Source of the DNA: Plantactinospora mayteni
GTDB lineage: Bacteria; Actinomycetota; Actinomycetes; Mycobacteriales; Micromonosporaceae
Length of the DNA: 64,000 nt
Direction: 5' to 3'
Assembly (NCBI RefSeq): GCF_016862935.1
Contig: NZ_BONX01000007.1
Span: 186,001 to 250,000 of the forward strand
In this document: piece by piece, positions 48,236-57,182 of the stretch
Layout: each line of letters begins with the position of its first letter
Position numbering within the stretch: position 1 is the first letter of the stretch
Position numbers and translations under genes: made by a program
Notes under the pieces: generated by a model
Seen by the model: only the letters and a program-made list of their open reading frames with translations
The model's database searches: none
What the model was told of the DNA's origin: nothing

Positions 48236-49446
48236 TTGCTCACCTTCGCGCCGCCGATCTCGCGGTCCCACCGGTTGAACGCCTCGACCAGCGCCTTGGC
48301 GTCGAGCGGCACCTCCAGCGGGTTGTTCGCGATCAGTTGCTCGTATTCCGGGCGCCCGTACTTCTCGATCGCCTCGCGGCTGGCCTGCGGCGCCATCGAC
48401 AGCGGTACGTCCCTGATTGCCGGCCCGGGATAGAAGTAGCCCTGGTCGTACGCCTTGGCCTGCTGTTCCGGCGTCAGCATGTGGTTGAGCAGGGCGAGGA
48501 TGGCGGCCTGCTTGTCCGTCGAGACTCCCTTCGGGACGACCGCGTAGTGCGCGTCGGTGACCCAGTGGAAGCCCTCCAGCGTGCCGACCTTCGCCTCCTC
48601 GGGCACGGTGCCCAGTACCCGTGGATTGATGTCCCAGCCGGTGGTCGAGACGATGATCTTCGCCGACCCGTTGGCCAGGTTCTTCATCGTCTCGCCGGTG
48701 CCGGACGGATAGAGCCGGACATACTTGTTCAGCTCGGCGAGGTACGCCCAGGTCTTCGCCCAGCCGTTCACCGGGTCCTTCGGGTTCGAGTCGCCGAGCA
48801 GGTACGGCAGGCCCATCAGGAAGGTGCGGCCGGGACCGGAGTTGGACGGGCGGGCGTACTGCACCGCCCCGGGGTTGGCCTTGGCGTAGTCGAGCAGCGC
48901 CTGCGCCGAGGTCGGCGGGTTGGACACCTTCGACGGCAGGTATTCGATCAGCGGCCCGGACGGGTAGTAGGTGATCGTCACCCCGTGGTCGCCGGCCAGC
49001 TTCTGCATCGCCGCCGCACCCGGCAGGTAGTTCGCCATTCCCGGCAGCCGGCCGGCGTGGGTGGGCAGCAGCGGGGTCCAGAGGTCCTGGTCGATGCCGG
49101 CGGCCAGCCCGTCCACCCCGGTCAGCACCAGGTCGATCTCGACCCGGTTCGCGTCCTGCTGGGCCTTGACCTTGCCGACCAGTTCCGGCGAGGGCGACTT
49201 CGAGTACGTCACCCGCGACACCGTGTCGGAGTTCTTCGCGACGAAGTCGTCGATCATCGTCTGGGTGAGTTGCAGGTTGCCGGCGACGTCGAGGATGTTG
49301 AGTACGACCGGCGAGCCGGGCTTCTCCGGCACCGCGCCCCCGGTCGGTCCGGGCCCGGCGGTCTCCGGGGCACCGCAGGCGGCGGCGACCAGGCTCAGCG
49401 CGGTCAGGGCCGTGGCGGCGAACAGCCGGCGTTGGCTTCGACGCAT
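48232..49446 (-). CDS. ABC transporter substrate-binding lipoprotein
   Basis: This 404-residue extracellular solute receptor has a lipoprotein signal (LSLVAAACGAPE). The two-lobed mature protein has VVLNILDVAGNLQLTQTMIDDFVAKNSD near its start and a C-terminal helix pattern typical of class II (polyamine/iron/thiamine) binding proteins. Two ATGs lie six bases apart; AGAGAGGA abuts the first (49452) but is correctly spaced for the second, so I use 49446. The ligand is unknown; neighbourhood with a xylan-side-chain enzyme does not by itself imply a sugar, since this protein type rarely binds oligosaccharides. Confidence 0.85.
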   Translation of the reverse strand: MRRSQRRLFAATALTALSLVAAACGAPETAGPGPTGGAVPEKPGSPVVLNILDVAGNLQLTQTMIDDFVAKNSDTVSRVTYSKSPSPELVGKVKAQQDANRVEIDLVLTGVDGLAAGIDQDLWTPLLPTHAGRLPGMANYLPGAAAMQKLAGDHGVTITYYPSGPLIEYLPSKVSNPPTSAQALLDYAKANPGAVQYARPSNSGPGRTFLMGLPYLLGDSNPKDPVNGWAKTWAYLAELNKYVRLYPSGTGETMKNLANGSAKIIVSTTGWDINPRVLGTVPEEAKVGTLEGFHWVTDAHYAVVPKGVSTDKQAAILALLNHMLTPEQQAKAYDQGYFYPGPAIRDVPLSMAPQASREAIEKYGRPEYEQLIANNPLEVPLDAKALVEAFNRWDREIGGAKVSK

Positions 49447-49510
49447 GGGCATTCCTCTCTCTCGATGCGGCGATCCTATGATGTCGCGCTTTGGGCCTGA
49501 TGTCGTCCAG

Positions 49511-49530
49511 TGAACCTTTTTCAGCTCCCC
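49511..49530. repeat. Single-arm copy of the palindromic element
   Basis: TGAACCTTTTTCAGCTCCCC matches the left end of the 92-bp element (also preceded by CAG) but lacks the right arm. It sits directly after the GH115 stop codon on the minus strand, again at a 3' end. Confidence 0.65.
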
Positions 49531-52500
49531 TCAGTCGCCGATCCGCCGGCTCTCCGGCGGACCGAGATAGCTGTACGGGAGTTCGGCGGTCTCCACCACG
49601 AGCTGCTGCACCACGACGGTCGGGTCGACCATCCAGAACGTCAGCGTGTGTACCCCCGGCGCGTCGACGGTGTGTGTGGTGGTCGTGACGTTGACGTTCT
49701 GCGAGGTGTTCCGCTCCCACTGCCGGTTCATCGAGGTGTCGTTCGCCCCGGTGCTGGTGCTGACGTTGACGACCTGCGGCGCGGCACCGTCGATCGAGAC
49801 GGCGTAGCGCAGCCCCTCGGTCGGCAGCACGTTGTTGCGCGGCGACAGATACGCCGACACCTTCACCGGGCCGGCCGAGGTCAGCGTCAGCTCGTACTCC
49901 AGGCGCGGGCTGTCCCCGCCCGGCGTCCGGCTGGCGGCGGTGACCGGGAACGGGGTCAGCCCGTCACCGGTCCGGCCGAGGTCCGGAATCCGCTTCCACC
50001 GCACTCCGCCGCTCTGCACCGCCCGGGTGTAGTTGCCGGCCGGGATCGAGACGTAGCCGTTCGCCTCGACGTGCCCCCTCGGCCGCAGACCCTGCGGGTT
50101 GTCCACATTGGCCTGCACGACCACACTGGCGCCATCCGGGCCGGTGACCGTGATCGGCACCGTGCTGCTGCCGGACGGCGCGTGCCGCCAGTCGACCCGG
50201 ACCTCGATCCGGACCTGGTCGGTGACCCGACCGCCGCTGTGGCTCAGCTTCAACCAGGGCACGCCGGCCCGGACCGTGTAGTCGAACGGCACCGAACCCC
50301 GGTTGAAGACTTCGAGGTACTGCCCCGGCTGGCTCTGGTACGGGCTGAACGTCGGCAGTACCGCCGCACCGGGCTCGGCCGGCCAGTATTTGTCCGAGCC
50401 GTCGACCGCGACGCCCAGCTCGGCGGTGGCCGGCAGCTCGATCCGGCGCAGGTGCGGATAGAAGGCGTCCGGCAGCGCCTGGTTGTTCAGTTCGGGCTGC
50501 TGCCAGGGCGCGTTCGGGCCGTAGCGCGCGATGTCGCCGTACCCGATCTTGGGTTGGGTCTGGAAGCCCCGCCACTTCCCGCCGGCCAGCGTCGTGTTGT
50601 AGTAGTCGGACATCGCCTGGTCGGCGTCGAACCGCTGCTCGGCGAGGTCGGCCAGCGCGTTGGTGGCGGCCCGGCCCTGGGCCGCGTAGAGCAGGTTGGT
50701 GAACTGCGCCTCGCGCAGCGCGTAGAGGTTCGCCGTCGCCGCCACCTGGTAGTGCACGAGCTGGTAGTAGGCGTCGTCGTAGCCGTCCGGCAGCCTCGCC
50801 CGGACCCGTTCGGCCCGCTCGGCCAGCTCCGCCCACTCCCGCACCACCCGGCGCATCTCCTGGTAGGCGGTCAGGCTGTATGGATTCGTGTCGGTGTAGA
50901 CCACCGCCGAGGAGTCGTTCGCCGGGTTCTTCGCCGGGTCCAGGGTGATCCGGCGGTTCAGCAGCTCCGGCTTGCGTCGCGCCTGGAGCTGGCCGTACTC
51001 GTGCAGGATCTCGCCGATCTCCCCGGCGTGGCGCTCGGGAAAGTTCTGCGCCGCGTACGCCCGCTGCCAGTCGTCGAGCTTCTCGATCGGGATGCTCGAC
51101 GGATCCCAGGCGTAGTCGAGGAAGAGTTGCAGTGGCAGTTCCTCGTTCTTCAGGTCACCGACGTTGACCACCCAGAGCCGGTCCACGCCGTACTGGTAGC
51201 TCAGGTGGAGCTGCTCCCAGGTGCTGGCCAGGTTGATGGTGTCGACCCACTTGTAGTTCCGGCCGCCGCCGACGTAGTCGAAGTGGTAATACATGCCGTA
51301 GCCGCCGGAGCGGGCCGGCAGGCTCTGGTCCGGCAACTTCCGCATGTTGCCCCAGTTGTCGTCGCAGAAGACCACCGTGACGTCGTCCGGCGGGCGCATG
51401 CCCCGGTCCCAGTAGCGCTGCACCTCCTTGTAGAGGGTGAAGACCTGCGGGATCGCGGTCAGCTCCCGGCCGCTGGACTCGGCCAGGATCTGCCGTTGGC
51501 TGGCGATGATGCTCTCCATCAGTTCGATCCCGTCGCCGTCGGGCAGGCTGACGTCGCCGTTGCCGCGCATGCCGAGGGTGACCACGCCCTCGAAGTCCTG
51601 CTCCGCCATCCGCTCGACGCCGTCCCGCCAGTACTCCCGCAACGCCGTGGAGTTGCGCCGGAAGCTCCACTCGCCGGTTCCGCCGTACGGGTCGGTGCCG
51701 CCCCGGGCGTGCCGGTTCCACTCCTCGATGCCGCGCATCATCGGCGCCTCGTGCGAGGTCCCCATCACCACGCCGTACTCCTTGGCGGTGGCGTGGTTGG
51801 CCGGGTCGTCCTCGGCGAAGGCGCGGCCCCAGACCGCCGGCCAGAGGTAGTTCGCCTTCAGCCGGAGCATGGTCTCGAAGACCCTGGCGTAGAAGTGCCG
51901 GTTGAAGCCGCCCGGATAGCCGGGGGCCAGGCCGGGGCCGAAGAAGTTCGGTGCCCAGGTGCCGAGCGCCGGGTTCTCGTCGTTGATGAAGAAGCCCCGG
52001 TACCTCACCGCCGGGGTGCCCTGGCTGTGCCGGCCGGGCAGCACGTGCAGTTCGGCGCTGTGCCGGGCCGGCGCGTCGTCCCACCAGTACCAGGGCGAGA
52101 CGCCGATCTGCTTCGACACCTCGTACGCCCCGAAGATGGTGCCGCGCTGGTCGCTGCCGGCGATCACGAAGGCGCGACGGACCCCGGGCAGCGGGTTGGA
52201 GACGATCTGCTGGAGCGAGGTCTCCCACCTGCCGGCGATGCCGTGCACGTCGAGCTTGCCGGCGGCGATCAGCCGGTCGATCAGCGGACTCTTTCCGATG
52301 GTGCCGACCAGCACCACCTCGCCCCGGCTCGGCACCTGGTCGGTGGCGAACGCCGGTCGTACCCCGGTGACCCGCTCGACGTCGGTCCGCAGGTCACCGA
52401 CTGCCCGGACCACTCCGGGATGGTCGCTGGCGCTGACCACCAGCGTCGCGGCCCGACCCCGCTCGACCAGCGGCAGGCTGCCCGGCGTCGACCGGGTGGA

Positions 52501-52689
52501 GACGAAGCCGGCGGGATCGCGCCCGACCTCCCGGCCGCCGGAGCCGGAGGCGGCGGCGGGTGAGGCGGCGAGGCCGGGGGCGGCCGTGACGGCGAGGGTC
52601 GACGACAGCAGCATTCGCCAGACCTTCCGACTGGTGGATCGACGGGGGACGGGTGCCGGTGTACCGGCGACGGTGGTCGATCTGCTCAT
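49531..52689 (-). CDS. Secreted GH115 xylan alpha-1,2-glucuronidase
   Basis: This secreted enzyme of 1052 residues removes (4-O-methyl)-glucuronic acid side chains from glucuronoxylan. A long basic signal peptide is followed by an N-terminal domain (about 55-190). The catalytic barrel has characteristic segments such as SPWYWWDDAPARHS, FINDENPALGTWAPNFFGPG, LRLKANYLWPAVWGRAFAEDD, MGTSHEAPMMRGIEEW, VTLGMRGNGD, VVFCDDNWGNMRKLP and YYHFDYVGGGRNYKW. A long helical region and C-terminal beta domains follow, ending SYLGPPESRRIGD. GGAG is six bases before the ATG. With the GH11 xylanase 35 kb away it would complete breakdown of decorated xylan, and its promoter shares half-sites with that gene. Confidence 0.93.
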   Translation of the reverse strand: MSRSTTVAGTPAPVPRRSTSRKVWRMLLSSTLAVTAAPGLAASPAAASGSGGREVGRDPAGFVSTRSTPGSLPLVERGRAATLVVSASDHPGVVRAVGDLRTDVERVTGVRPAFATDQVPSRGEVVLVGTIGKSPLIDRLIAAGKLDVHGIAGRWETSLQQIVSNPLPGVRRAFVIAGSDQRGTIFGAYEVSKQIGVSPWYWWDDAPARHSAELHVLPGRHSQGTPAVRYRGFFINDENPALGTWAPNFFGPGLAPGYPGGFNRHFYARVFETMLRLKANYLWPAVWGRAFAEDDPANHATAKEYGVVMGTSHEAPMMRGIEEWNRHARGGTDPYGGTGEWSFRRNSTALREYWRDGVERMAEQDFEGVVTLGMRGNGDVSLPDGDGIELMESIIASQRQILAESSGRELTAIPQVFTLYKEVQRYWDRGMRPPDDVTVVFCDDNWGNMRKLPDQSLPARSGGYGMYYHFDYVGGGRNYKWVDTINLASTWEQLHLSYQYGVDRLWVVNVGDLKNEELPLQLFLDYAWDPSSIPIEKLDDWQRAYAAQNFPERHAGEIGEILHEYGQLQARRKPELLNRRITLDPAKNPANDSSAVVYTDTNPYSLTAYQEMRRVVREWAELAERAERVRARLPDGYDDAYYQLVHYQVAATANLYALREAQFTNLLYAAQGRAATNALADLAEQRFDADQAMSDYYNTTLAGGKWRGFQTQPKIGYGDIARYGPNAPWQQPELNNQALPDAFYPHLRRIELPATAELGVAVDGSDKYWPAEPGAAVLPTFSPYQSQPGQYLEVFNRGSVPFDYTVRAGVPWLKLSHSGGRVTDQVRIEVRVDWRHAPSGSSTVPITVTGPDGASVVVQANVDNPQGLRPRGHVEANGYVSIPAGNYTRAVQSGGVRWKRIPDLGRTGDGLTPFPVTAASRTPGGDSPRLEYELTLTSAGPVKVSAYLSPRNNVLPTEGLRYAVSIDGAAPQVVNVSTSTGANDTSMNRQWERNTSQNVNVTTTTHTVDAPGVHTLTFWMVDPTVVVQQLVVETAELPYSYLGPPESRRIGD

Positions 52690-52995
52690 TCCGCGCTCCG
52701 GACCGTAAGGAGGTGGGCATGACCGGGCGGTGCCTGCGAAACTTTTCGGAAGTGTTCCGGAAAGGAAATCTAAACAGGTATCGATGCCCGGTCAAGGGCA
52801 CGTGATCCGAGAAGGCGGCGAATACGGGTACGAAGCGAAGTCGCCGATAGGCGATCGGTTACCCGAGCGATCGGGCGGCGCCGAAAAGCGCCGCTAATGC
52901 CAGTGACATGTTTCAGTGGTATCCCGGTCGGCCCGGCGCCATTCGTCCGGGCGGTAACCGGAGCAGCCGGTTGGCGCCGCCGCGCTCCTTCGGCC
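52690..52995. promoter_or_regulatory. GH115 promoter with 11-bp-phased half-sites
   Basis: In this 306-base gap, on the minus strand, TTGACC (52795-52790), 17 bases, TAGATT (52772-52767) form a promoter. Just downstream, read on the plus strand, CGGAAA (52758), CGGAAG (52747) and GCGAAA (52736) begin exactly 11 bases apart, and CGAAACTTTTCG (52737-52748) is a perfect inverted repeat with a 2-base spacer. Sites over the transcription start suggest repression. The rest of the gap, to the peptidase stop at 52996, holds nothing I can assign. Confidence 0.6.
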
Positions 52996-54411
52996 TCAGT
53001 CGGCCAGCCGGGCCATCCAGCTCTCGACATCGTCGGCGGTACGCGGCAGCGCGACCGACAGGTTCTGGCTGCCGTCCTCGGTGACCAGCAGGTCCTCCTC
53101 GATCCGCATCCCCAGCCCGCGCAGCTCGGCCGGCACCAACTCGTCGTTCGGCTGGAAGTAGAGTCCCGGCTCGACGGTCAGCACCATGCCGGCCTGCAAC
53201 TCGCCCTCGACGTACCGGGCGGTGGTGGCCCGCGCACAGTCGTGCACGTCCAGCCCGAGCATGTGCCCCGAGCCGCAGAGCGTCCAGCGGCGGTAGAGCT
53301 GCCGCTCCGGATCCAGCGCCTCGTCGACGGAGCAGCGCAGCAGGCCCAGGTCGACCAGACCGGCGGCGAAGACCGCCATCGCCGCCCAGTGGTAGTCCCG
53401 GAACATCGCCCCGGGCCGGAGCTGCCCGATCGCCGCGTCGTTCGCCCGGCGGACCAGTTCGTAGACGTCCCGCTGGAGCGGGCTGAACCGGCCGTCGACC
53501 GGGAGCACCCGGGTGATGTCCGCGGTGTACCGGGTGCCGACCTCGACCCCGGCGTCCAGCAGCAGCAACTGGCCGGGGCGTACCGGACCGGTGTTGCGGT
53601 TCCAGTGCAGTACCGCCGCGTGCCCGCCGGCCGCCACGATCGGCTGGTAGCCGACCTCCTCGCCGTCGGACCGGGCCCGCCGGGCGAAGGTGCCCTCCAG
53701 CCACCGTTCACCGCCGCCGGCCAGCGCCGCCGGCAGTGCCCGTACCACGTCCTCGAAGCCGCGTACGGTGACGTCGACGGCGTGCTGAAGCTGCCCGACC
53801 TCCCACTCGTCCTTCACCAGCCGCAGGTCGGCCAGGGCCACCGCGAGATCGGCGTCGGCCACTGGATCCGTCACCGGCACCAGTGCGTCCACGGCCGGAT
53901 CGACCGTCCTCAGTAGCCGGGCCCGGCCGGCCGAGCCGAGTGTCCCGGCCAGCTCGCCGATCGGGCGGCAGCGGATCTCCAGCGCCTCGCCCAGGGTGGC
54001 CAGGTCGGCCCGGGGACCGTTCCAGACGATGCCGGCGTTCCGGTCGGTCCAGTACGCGGCCGTGCCGGGCCGGGGCGGCTCGTCGGTGTAGAGCGTCGCC
54101 TCGCCGGCCGGATCCAACACCAGGACGCCGCCCCGGTCTCCGTCCCCGGTCAGCCAGGTGTAGTCGGAGCCGGGCCGGAACCGGAAGAACTGGTCGTTGC
54201 TGCGTACCGGTGCGCCGCCCGCCGGCACCACCAGGTGCTCGCCGGGGAACATCCCGGCCAGCCGGGCCCGCCGTTTCGCCGCCCAGCCGGCCACCCCGGG
54301 ATCCGCCCGGACCGGCGCCTCGGTCGGCGCCCAGCCGCCGAGCATGAACTCCGCGAGCGCCGGGGGCACCGGCAGGTCGTGACTACTGGTGGCGGGGACA
54401 CGCTCGGACAT
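52996..54411 (-). CDS. pepP: Xaa-Pro aminopeptidase (M24B)
   Basis: This 471-residue pita-bread-fold metallopeptidase releases the N-terminal residue before proline. An N-terminal domain (about 30-175) carries FRFRPGSDYTWLTG. The catalytic domain has the five metal ligands in LLLLDAGVEVGTRYTADITR (two Asp), GSGHMLGLDVHD (His), LTVEPGLYF (Glu) and RIEEDLLV (Glu). I chose ATG 54411 (MSERVPATSSHD), with AAAGG upstream; ATG 54441 is an in-frame alternative. It is a single-gene unit. Confidence 0.93.
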   Translation of the reverse strand: MSERVPATSSHDLPVPPALAEFMLGGWAPTEAPVRADPGVAGWAAKRRARLAGMFPGEHLVVPAGGAPVRSNDQFFRFRPGSDYTWLTGDGDRGGVLVLDPAGEATLYTDEPPRPGTAAYWTDRNAGIVWNGPRADLATLGEALEIRCRPIGELAGTLGSAGRARLLRTVDPAVDALVPVTDPVADADLAVALADLRLVKDEWEVGQLQHAVDVTVRGFEDVVRALPAALAGGGERWLEGTFARRARSDGEEVGYQPIVAAGGHAAVLHWNRNTGPVRPGQLLLLDAGVEVGTRYTADITRVLPVDGRFSPLQRDVYELVRRANDAAIGQLRPGAMFRDYHWAAMAVFAAGLVDLGLLRCSVDEALDPERQLYRRWTLCGSGHMLGLDVHDCARATTARYVEGELQAGMVLTVEPGLYFQPNDELVPAELRGLGMRIEEDLLVTEDGSQNLSVALPRTADDVESWMARLAD

Positions 54412-54728
54412 CCGTGGCCTTTCACCGAGAGGGACCGGCATTTCGGGTACCGGTCCTCACTTTCCCGGGCGGGTCGGCCCGGCCGCAAGACCGCGCGGAA
54501 AACTCCTACGGGCGTACCGCCGGCCCCGCCGGGGGTTCCGGCAGATGTCCGAAGACAGGCCGCCGGCAGCCGGTCGCGGAACGGTGTGCGGACAGGCCGA
54601 CGGCAGCCGGTCGGGGTACTTCCGCGAAGATCCGACCGGCCACGCCGGTCCGGGCACGCCGGTCCGGGCGCGATGCGGTTCGGGAACGCGGATCAGTACG
54701 GGGACGCGGTGCGGTTCGGGAACGCGGA
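54412..54728. other. 317-bp intergenic region with repeats
   Basis: No gene is supported. It contains partial duplications (GCCGGCAGCCGGTCG / ACGGCAGCCGGTCG, and GCCGGTCCGGGC twice) and the beginning of a 36-bp tandem repeat at its right end. Confidence 0.55.
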
Positions 54729-54741
54729 TCAGTTCGGGAAG
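54670..54741. repeat. 36-bp tandem repeat crossing the SDR stop codon
   Basis: Two copies of a 36-base unit (GCG(A/G)TGCGGTTCGGGAACGC, then GGATCAGT-CGGG; 54670-54705 and 54706-54741) differ at about four positions. The second copy includes the last codons and stop of the minus-strand SDR gene, so the gene's end lies within the repeat. Confidence 0.85.
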
Positions 54742-55652
54742 GCGTAGTCGACCCGGGTCCGGCGGACCGAGAGGTCCCAGAGTTGGCGGCCGGTCTCCGG
54801 GTCGTCGGCGTGCTCCGGCAGCCGTACCAGGCCGGGTGCGCCACGGCTCTCGCCCCGCCCGGTCGGCCCGATGTACTCGCCGCCGGTCAGTCCCGCGTGG
54901 GTGGCTGCGTAGAGCGACGGCAGGGCGGCTCGGTCGGTGCTCTGGAACAGGAAGGGCCGGAGCAGGACGTTGGCCGCCGCCAGGACGCGCGGGGCCTCCC
55001 GGGCGATCCCGGTCGGGCTCACCCCGGGGTGTGCGGCCACCGCCACGAGGCCGGTGCCGGCGGCCCGTCGGGCGAGTTCCCGGGTGAAGACGACGTTGGC
55101 GAACTTCGACATCGCGTACGCCCGCATCGGCCGGTACGTCTGCTCGCTGTCGACGTCCACCAGTTCGGCCGAGCGCCAGCGGGCGGCGATCGCGCTCACC
55201 GTGACGACCCGGGCCGCCCCGGATCTGAGCAGCGCGGGCAGCAGGTGGCCGGTGAGCGCGAAGTGCCCGAGGTGGTTGGTGCCGAAGGTCAGCTCGAACC
55301 CGTCCCGGGTGGTACGCCGCTGCGGGATGGCCATCACCCCGGCGTTGTTGAACAGCAGGTCGAGTGGTCGACCGCTGGCGAGTACGCCGGCCGCCGCCGT
55401 GCTGATCGAGTCGAGGTCGGCCAGGTCCAGCCGGCGTACCTCCAGGGAGGCGCCGGGCGTCTCGGCCCGGATCGCGGCGGCGGCCTCGGCCAGTCGGGCC
55501 TCGTCCCGACCGCCCATGATCACGGTTGCCCCGGCCCGGGCCAGCGCCCGGCAGGTCTCGTAGCCCACCCCGCTGTTCGCGCCCGTCACCAGGGCGGTCC
55601 GGCCGTCCTGCCCCGGCATGTCCGCTGCGCTCCACCCGGCTGTCCCGGCCAT
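54729..55652 (-). CDS. Short-chain dehydrogenase (retinol dehydrogenase/protochlorophyllide-reductase-like)
   Basis: This 307-residue NAD(P)-binding oxidoreductase has TGANSGVG (cofactor), LDLLFNNAGVM, the catalytic Tyr/Lys in YAMSKFANVVFTRELARR, and HPGVSPTGIAREA. The sequence is of the extended SDR type with a C-terminal helical part. I chose ATG 55652, with AGAGGTG upstream; GTG 55661 overlaps that site. The last residues (VDYAFPN) lie in a tandem repeat, so the C-terminus may vary between strains. It is divergent from a TetR gene, its probable regulator. Confidence 0.9.
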   Translation of the reverse strand: MAGTAGWSAADMPGQDGRTALVTGANSGVGYETCRALARAGATVIMGGRDEARLAEAAAAIRAETPGASLEVRRLDLADLDSISTAAAGVLASGRPLDLLFNNAGVMAIPQRRTTRDGFELTFGTNHLGHFALTGHLLPALLRSGAARVVTVSAIAARWRSAELVDVDSEQTYRPMRAYAMSKFANVVFTRELARRAAGTGLVAVAAHPGVSPTGIAREAPRVLAAANVLLRPFLFQSTDRAALPSLYAATHAGLTGGEYIGPTGRGESRGAPGLVRLPEHADDPETGRQLWDLSVRRTRVDYAFPN

Positions 55653-55669
55653 CGTCGTCACCTCTCAAA

Positions 55670-55683
55670 TGAATGTTCATTCA
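55670..55683. promoter_or_regulatory. Candidate TetR operator 1
   Basis: TGAATG-TT-CATTCA is a perfect palindrome just upstream of the SDR ribosome site, in the divergent gap with a TetR gene. Confidence 0.7.
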
Positions 55684-55726
55684 ATAGCTCGCCCCAGTGA
55701 AGCAGCGGCGGTCGGAAGTTGTCAAC

Positions 55727-55736
55727 TGAACGTTCA
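55727..55736. promoter_or_regulatory. Candidate TetR operator 2
   Basis: TGAACGTTCA is a perfect palindrome sharing the TGAA-N-GTTCA pattern of operator 1, close to the TetR start. Paired sites fit control of both divergent promoters. Confidence 0.6.
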
Positions 55737-55754
55737 CCCAATAAGGTTCGGGCC

Positions 55755-56327
55755 GTGGTGCGGACCCGCGAACCGGAGGTCAAGCGGCGGCAACTGATCG
55801 AGGCCGCGCTGGCCGAGTTCGCCGCGCGTGGGCTCGCCGGGGCCCGGATCGACCGGATCGCCAGCCGGGCCGGATGCAGCGCCGGCCTGGTCTACACCTA
55901 CTTCGGCAGCAAGGACGACCTCTTCGACGCCGTCTTCGACGCGATCGTCGGGCAGGCACTTACCGAGACCCCGATCACCCCGGAAGACCTGCCCGACTAT
56001 GCCGGCCGGCTCTTCGACGCCACCGAGGCGTATCCGGACGTGGCCCGGATCGCCACCTGGTACCGGCTCGAACGGGTCGACACCGGGCGGTCCATCCCGG
56101 CCATCACCGAGGCCGGCAAGGCCAAGGCGGAAGCCATCCGGGCGGCCCAGCGGGACGGTCTCGTCTCGGACCGGTTCGACGCCGAACAGTTGCTCGCCCT
56201 GGTGCTTACCCTGGCGACCATGTGGTCCACGCTCTCGATCGAGACCGCCGAGCTGTCCGGCACCGACCGGGACCACCGCCGGGCAACCGTGGTCGACGCC
56301 GTCCGCCGACTCGTCGAGCCCGGCTGA
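55755..56327 (+). CDS. TetR-family regulator
   Basis: This 190-residue TetR protein has a helix-turn-helix at about residues 10-58 (KRRQLIEAALAEFAARGLAGARIDRIASRAGCSAGLVYTYFGSKDDLFDAVFDAIV) and a helical ligand domain. GTG 55755 is preferred; a GTG at 55719 in the same frame would place the second operator inside the gene. There is no clear ribosome site, and a leaderless message is possible. It likely represses itself and the divergent SDR. Confidence 0.85.
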   Translation: MVRTREPEVKRRQLIEAALAEFAARGLAGARIDRIASRAGCSAGLVYTYFGSKDDLFDAVFDAIVGQALTETPITPEDLPDYAGRLFDATEAYPDVARIATWYRLERVDTGRSIPAITEAGKAKAEAIRAAQRDGLVSDRFDAEQLLALVLTLATMWSTLSIETAELSGTDRDHRRATVVDAVRRLVEPG

Positions 56328-56345
56328 GCCGCTGGCGCCGACCGC

Positions 56346-57182
56346 TCAGCGGGCACTCCTCGGCACCACCAGACCCGACTCGTACGCGGTGACCACCGCC
56401 TGGGTACGGTCCCGCAGCCGCAGCTTGCCGAGTACCCGACTGACGTGCGTCTTCACCGTCTCCTCGCTGATCACCAGCCGCTGCGCGATCTCCGTGTTGG
56501 AGAGTCCCTCGGCGACCAGTCGGAGCACGGCGGTCTCCCGTGGGGTCAGCGCGTCGAGCAGGGTGGCCCGCTGTGGTGGCCGGGGGCGCAGCCGGGCGAA
56601 CTCGCCGATGAGCCGTCGGGTCACGGCCGGCGCGATCAGCGCGTCCCCGGCCGCGACCACCCGTACGGCGTCGAAGAGCCGCTCGGCGGTCACCTCCTTG
56701 AGCAGGAAGCCGCTGGCACCGGCGCAGAGCGCGTCGTAGACGTACTCGTCGAGGTCGAAGGTGGTGAGCATGATGATCCGGGGCGGTCGTCCGGCCGGCT
56801 CGCCGCCACCGCCCGGGGCGGTCACACCGCTGGCGGCGGTCGCGCCGGTTGTCCCGGTCACGCCGGTAGTTCTGGTCACGCCGGTAGTCCTGGTCGCGTT
56901 GGTTGGCTCGGCCGCGCCGGTGAACTCGGAGCCGTCGGCGATCAGCCGGGTCGCCTCGATGCCGTCCATCACCGGCATCCGGACGTCCATCAGTACCACG
57001 TCGGGTCGGCTCTCCCGGCAGATCCGGACCGCCTCGGCGCCGTCTGCCGCACTGCCCACCACGGCGAAGTCCGGCTGGGTGCCGAGCAGCGCGCCGAAAC
57101 CGGCCCGGACCACCTCCTGGTCGTCCACGACCAGCACCCGGATCCGCCCAGGCACCACCGAGTCCACGCCCGGACCGGTCAT
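56346..57182 (-). CDS. NarL/LuxR-family response regulator with receiver-domain insertion
   Basis: This 278-residue regulator is partner of the kinase just upstream. The receiver domain has the acidic pair DD20-21, phospho-acceptor Asp66 (VVLMDVRMPVMDG) and the switch Thr in IIMLTTFDLDEYVY. The C-terminal LuxR helix-turn-helix is TPRETAVLRLVAEGLSNTEIAQRLVISEETVKTHVSRVLGKLRLRDRTQAV. Between the phosphorylation site and IIMLTT there are about 45 extra residues (roughly 86-132) rich in Thr/Gly/Ala with TTGVT repeats; close relatives have only a short loop there. ATG 57182 overlaps the kinase stop (ATGA). Confidence 0.92.
   Translation of the reverse strand: MTGPGVDSVVPGRIRVLVVDDQEVVRAGFGALLGTQPDFAVVGSAADGAEAVRICRESRPDVVLMDVRMPVMDGIEATRLIADGSEFTGAAEPTNATRTTGVTRTTGVTGTTGATAASGVTAPGGGGEPAGRPPRIIMLTTFDLDEYVYDALCAGASGFLLKEVTAERLFDAVRVVAAGDALIAPAVTRRLIGEFARLRPRPPQRATLLDALTPRETAVLRLVAEGLSNTEIAQRLVISEETVKTHVSRVLGKLRLRDRTQAVVTAYESGLVVPRSAR

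Noticed and set aside
48232-49446. Xylo-oligosaccharide importer function for the ABC system beside GH115
   Set aside because: Binding protein and permeases look like the polyamine/iron class rather than sugar importers, and they end at a separate terminator. Neighbourhood alone is not enough.
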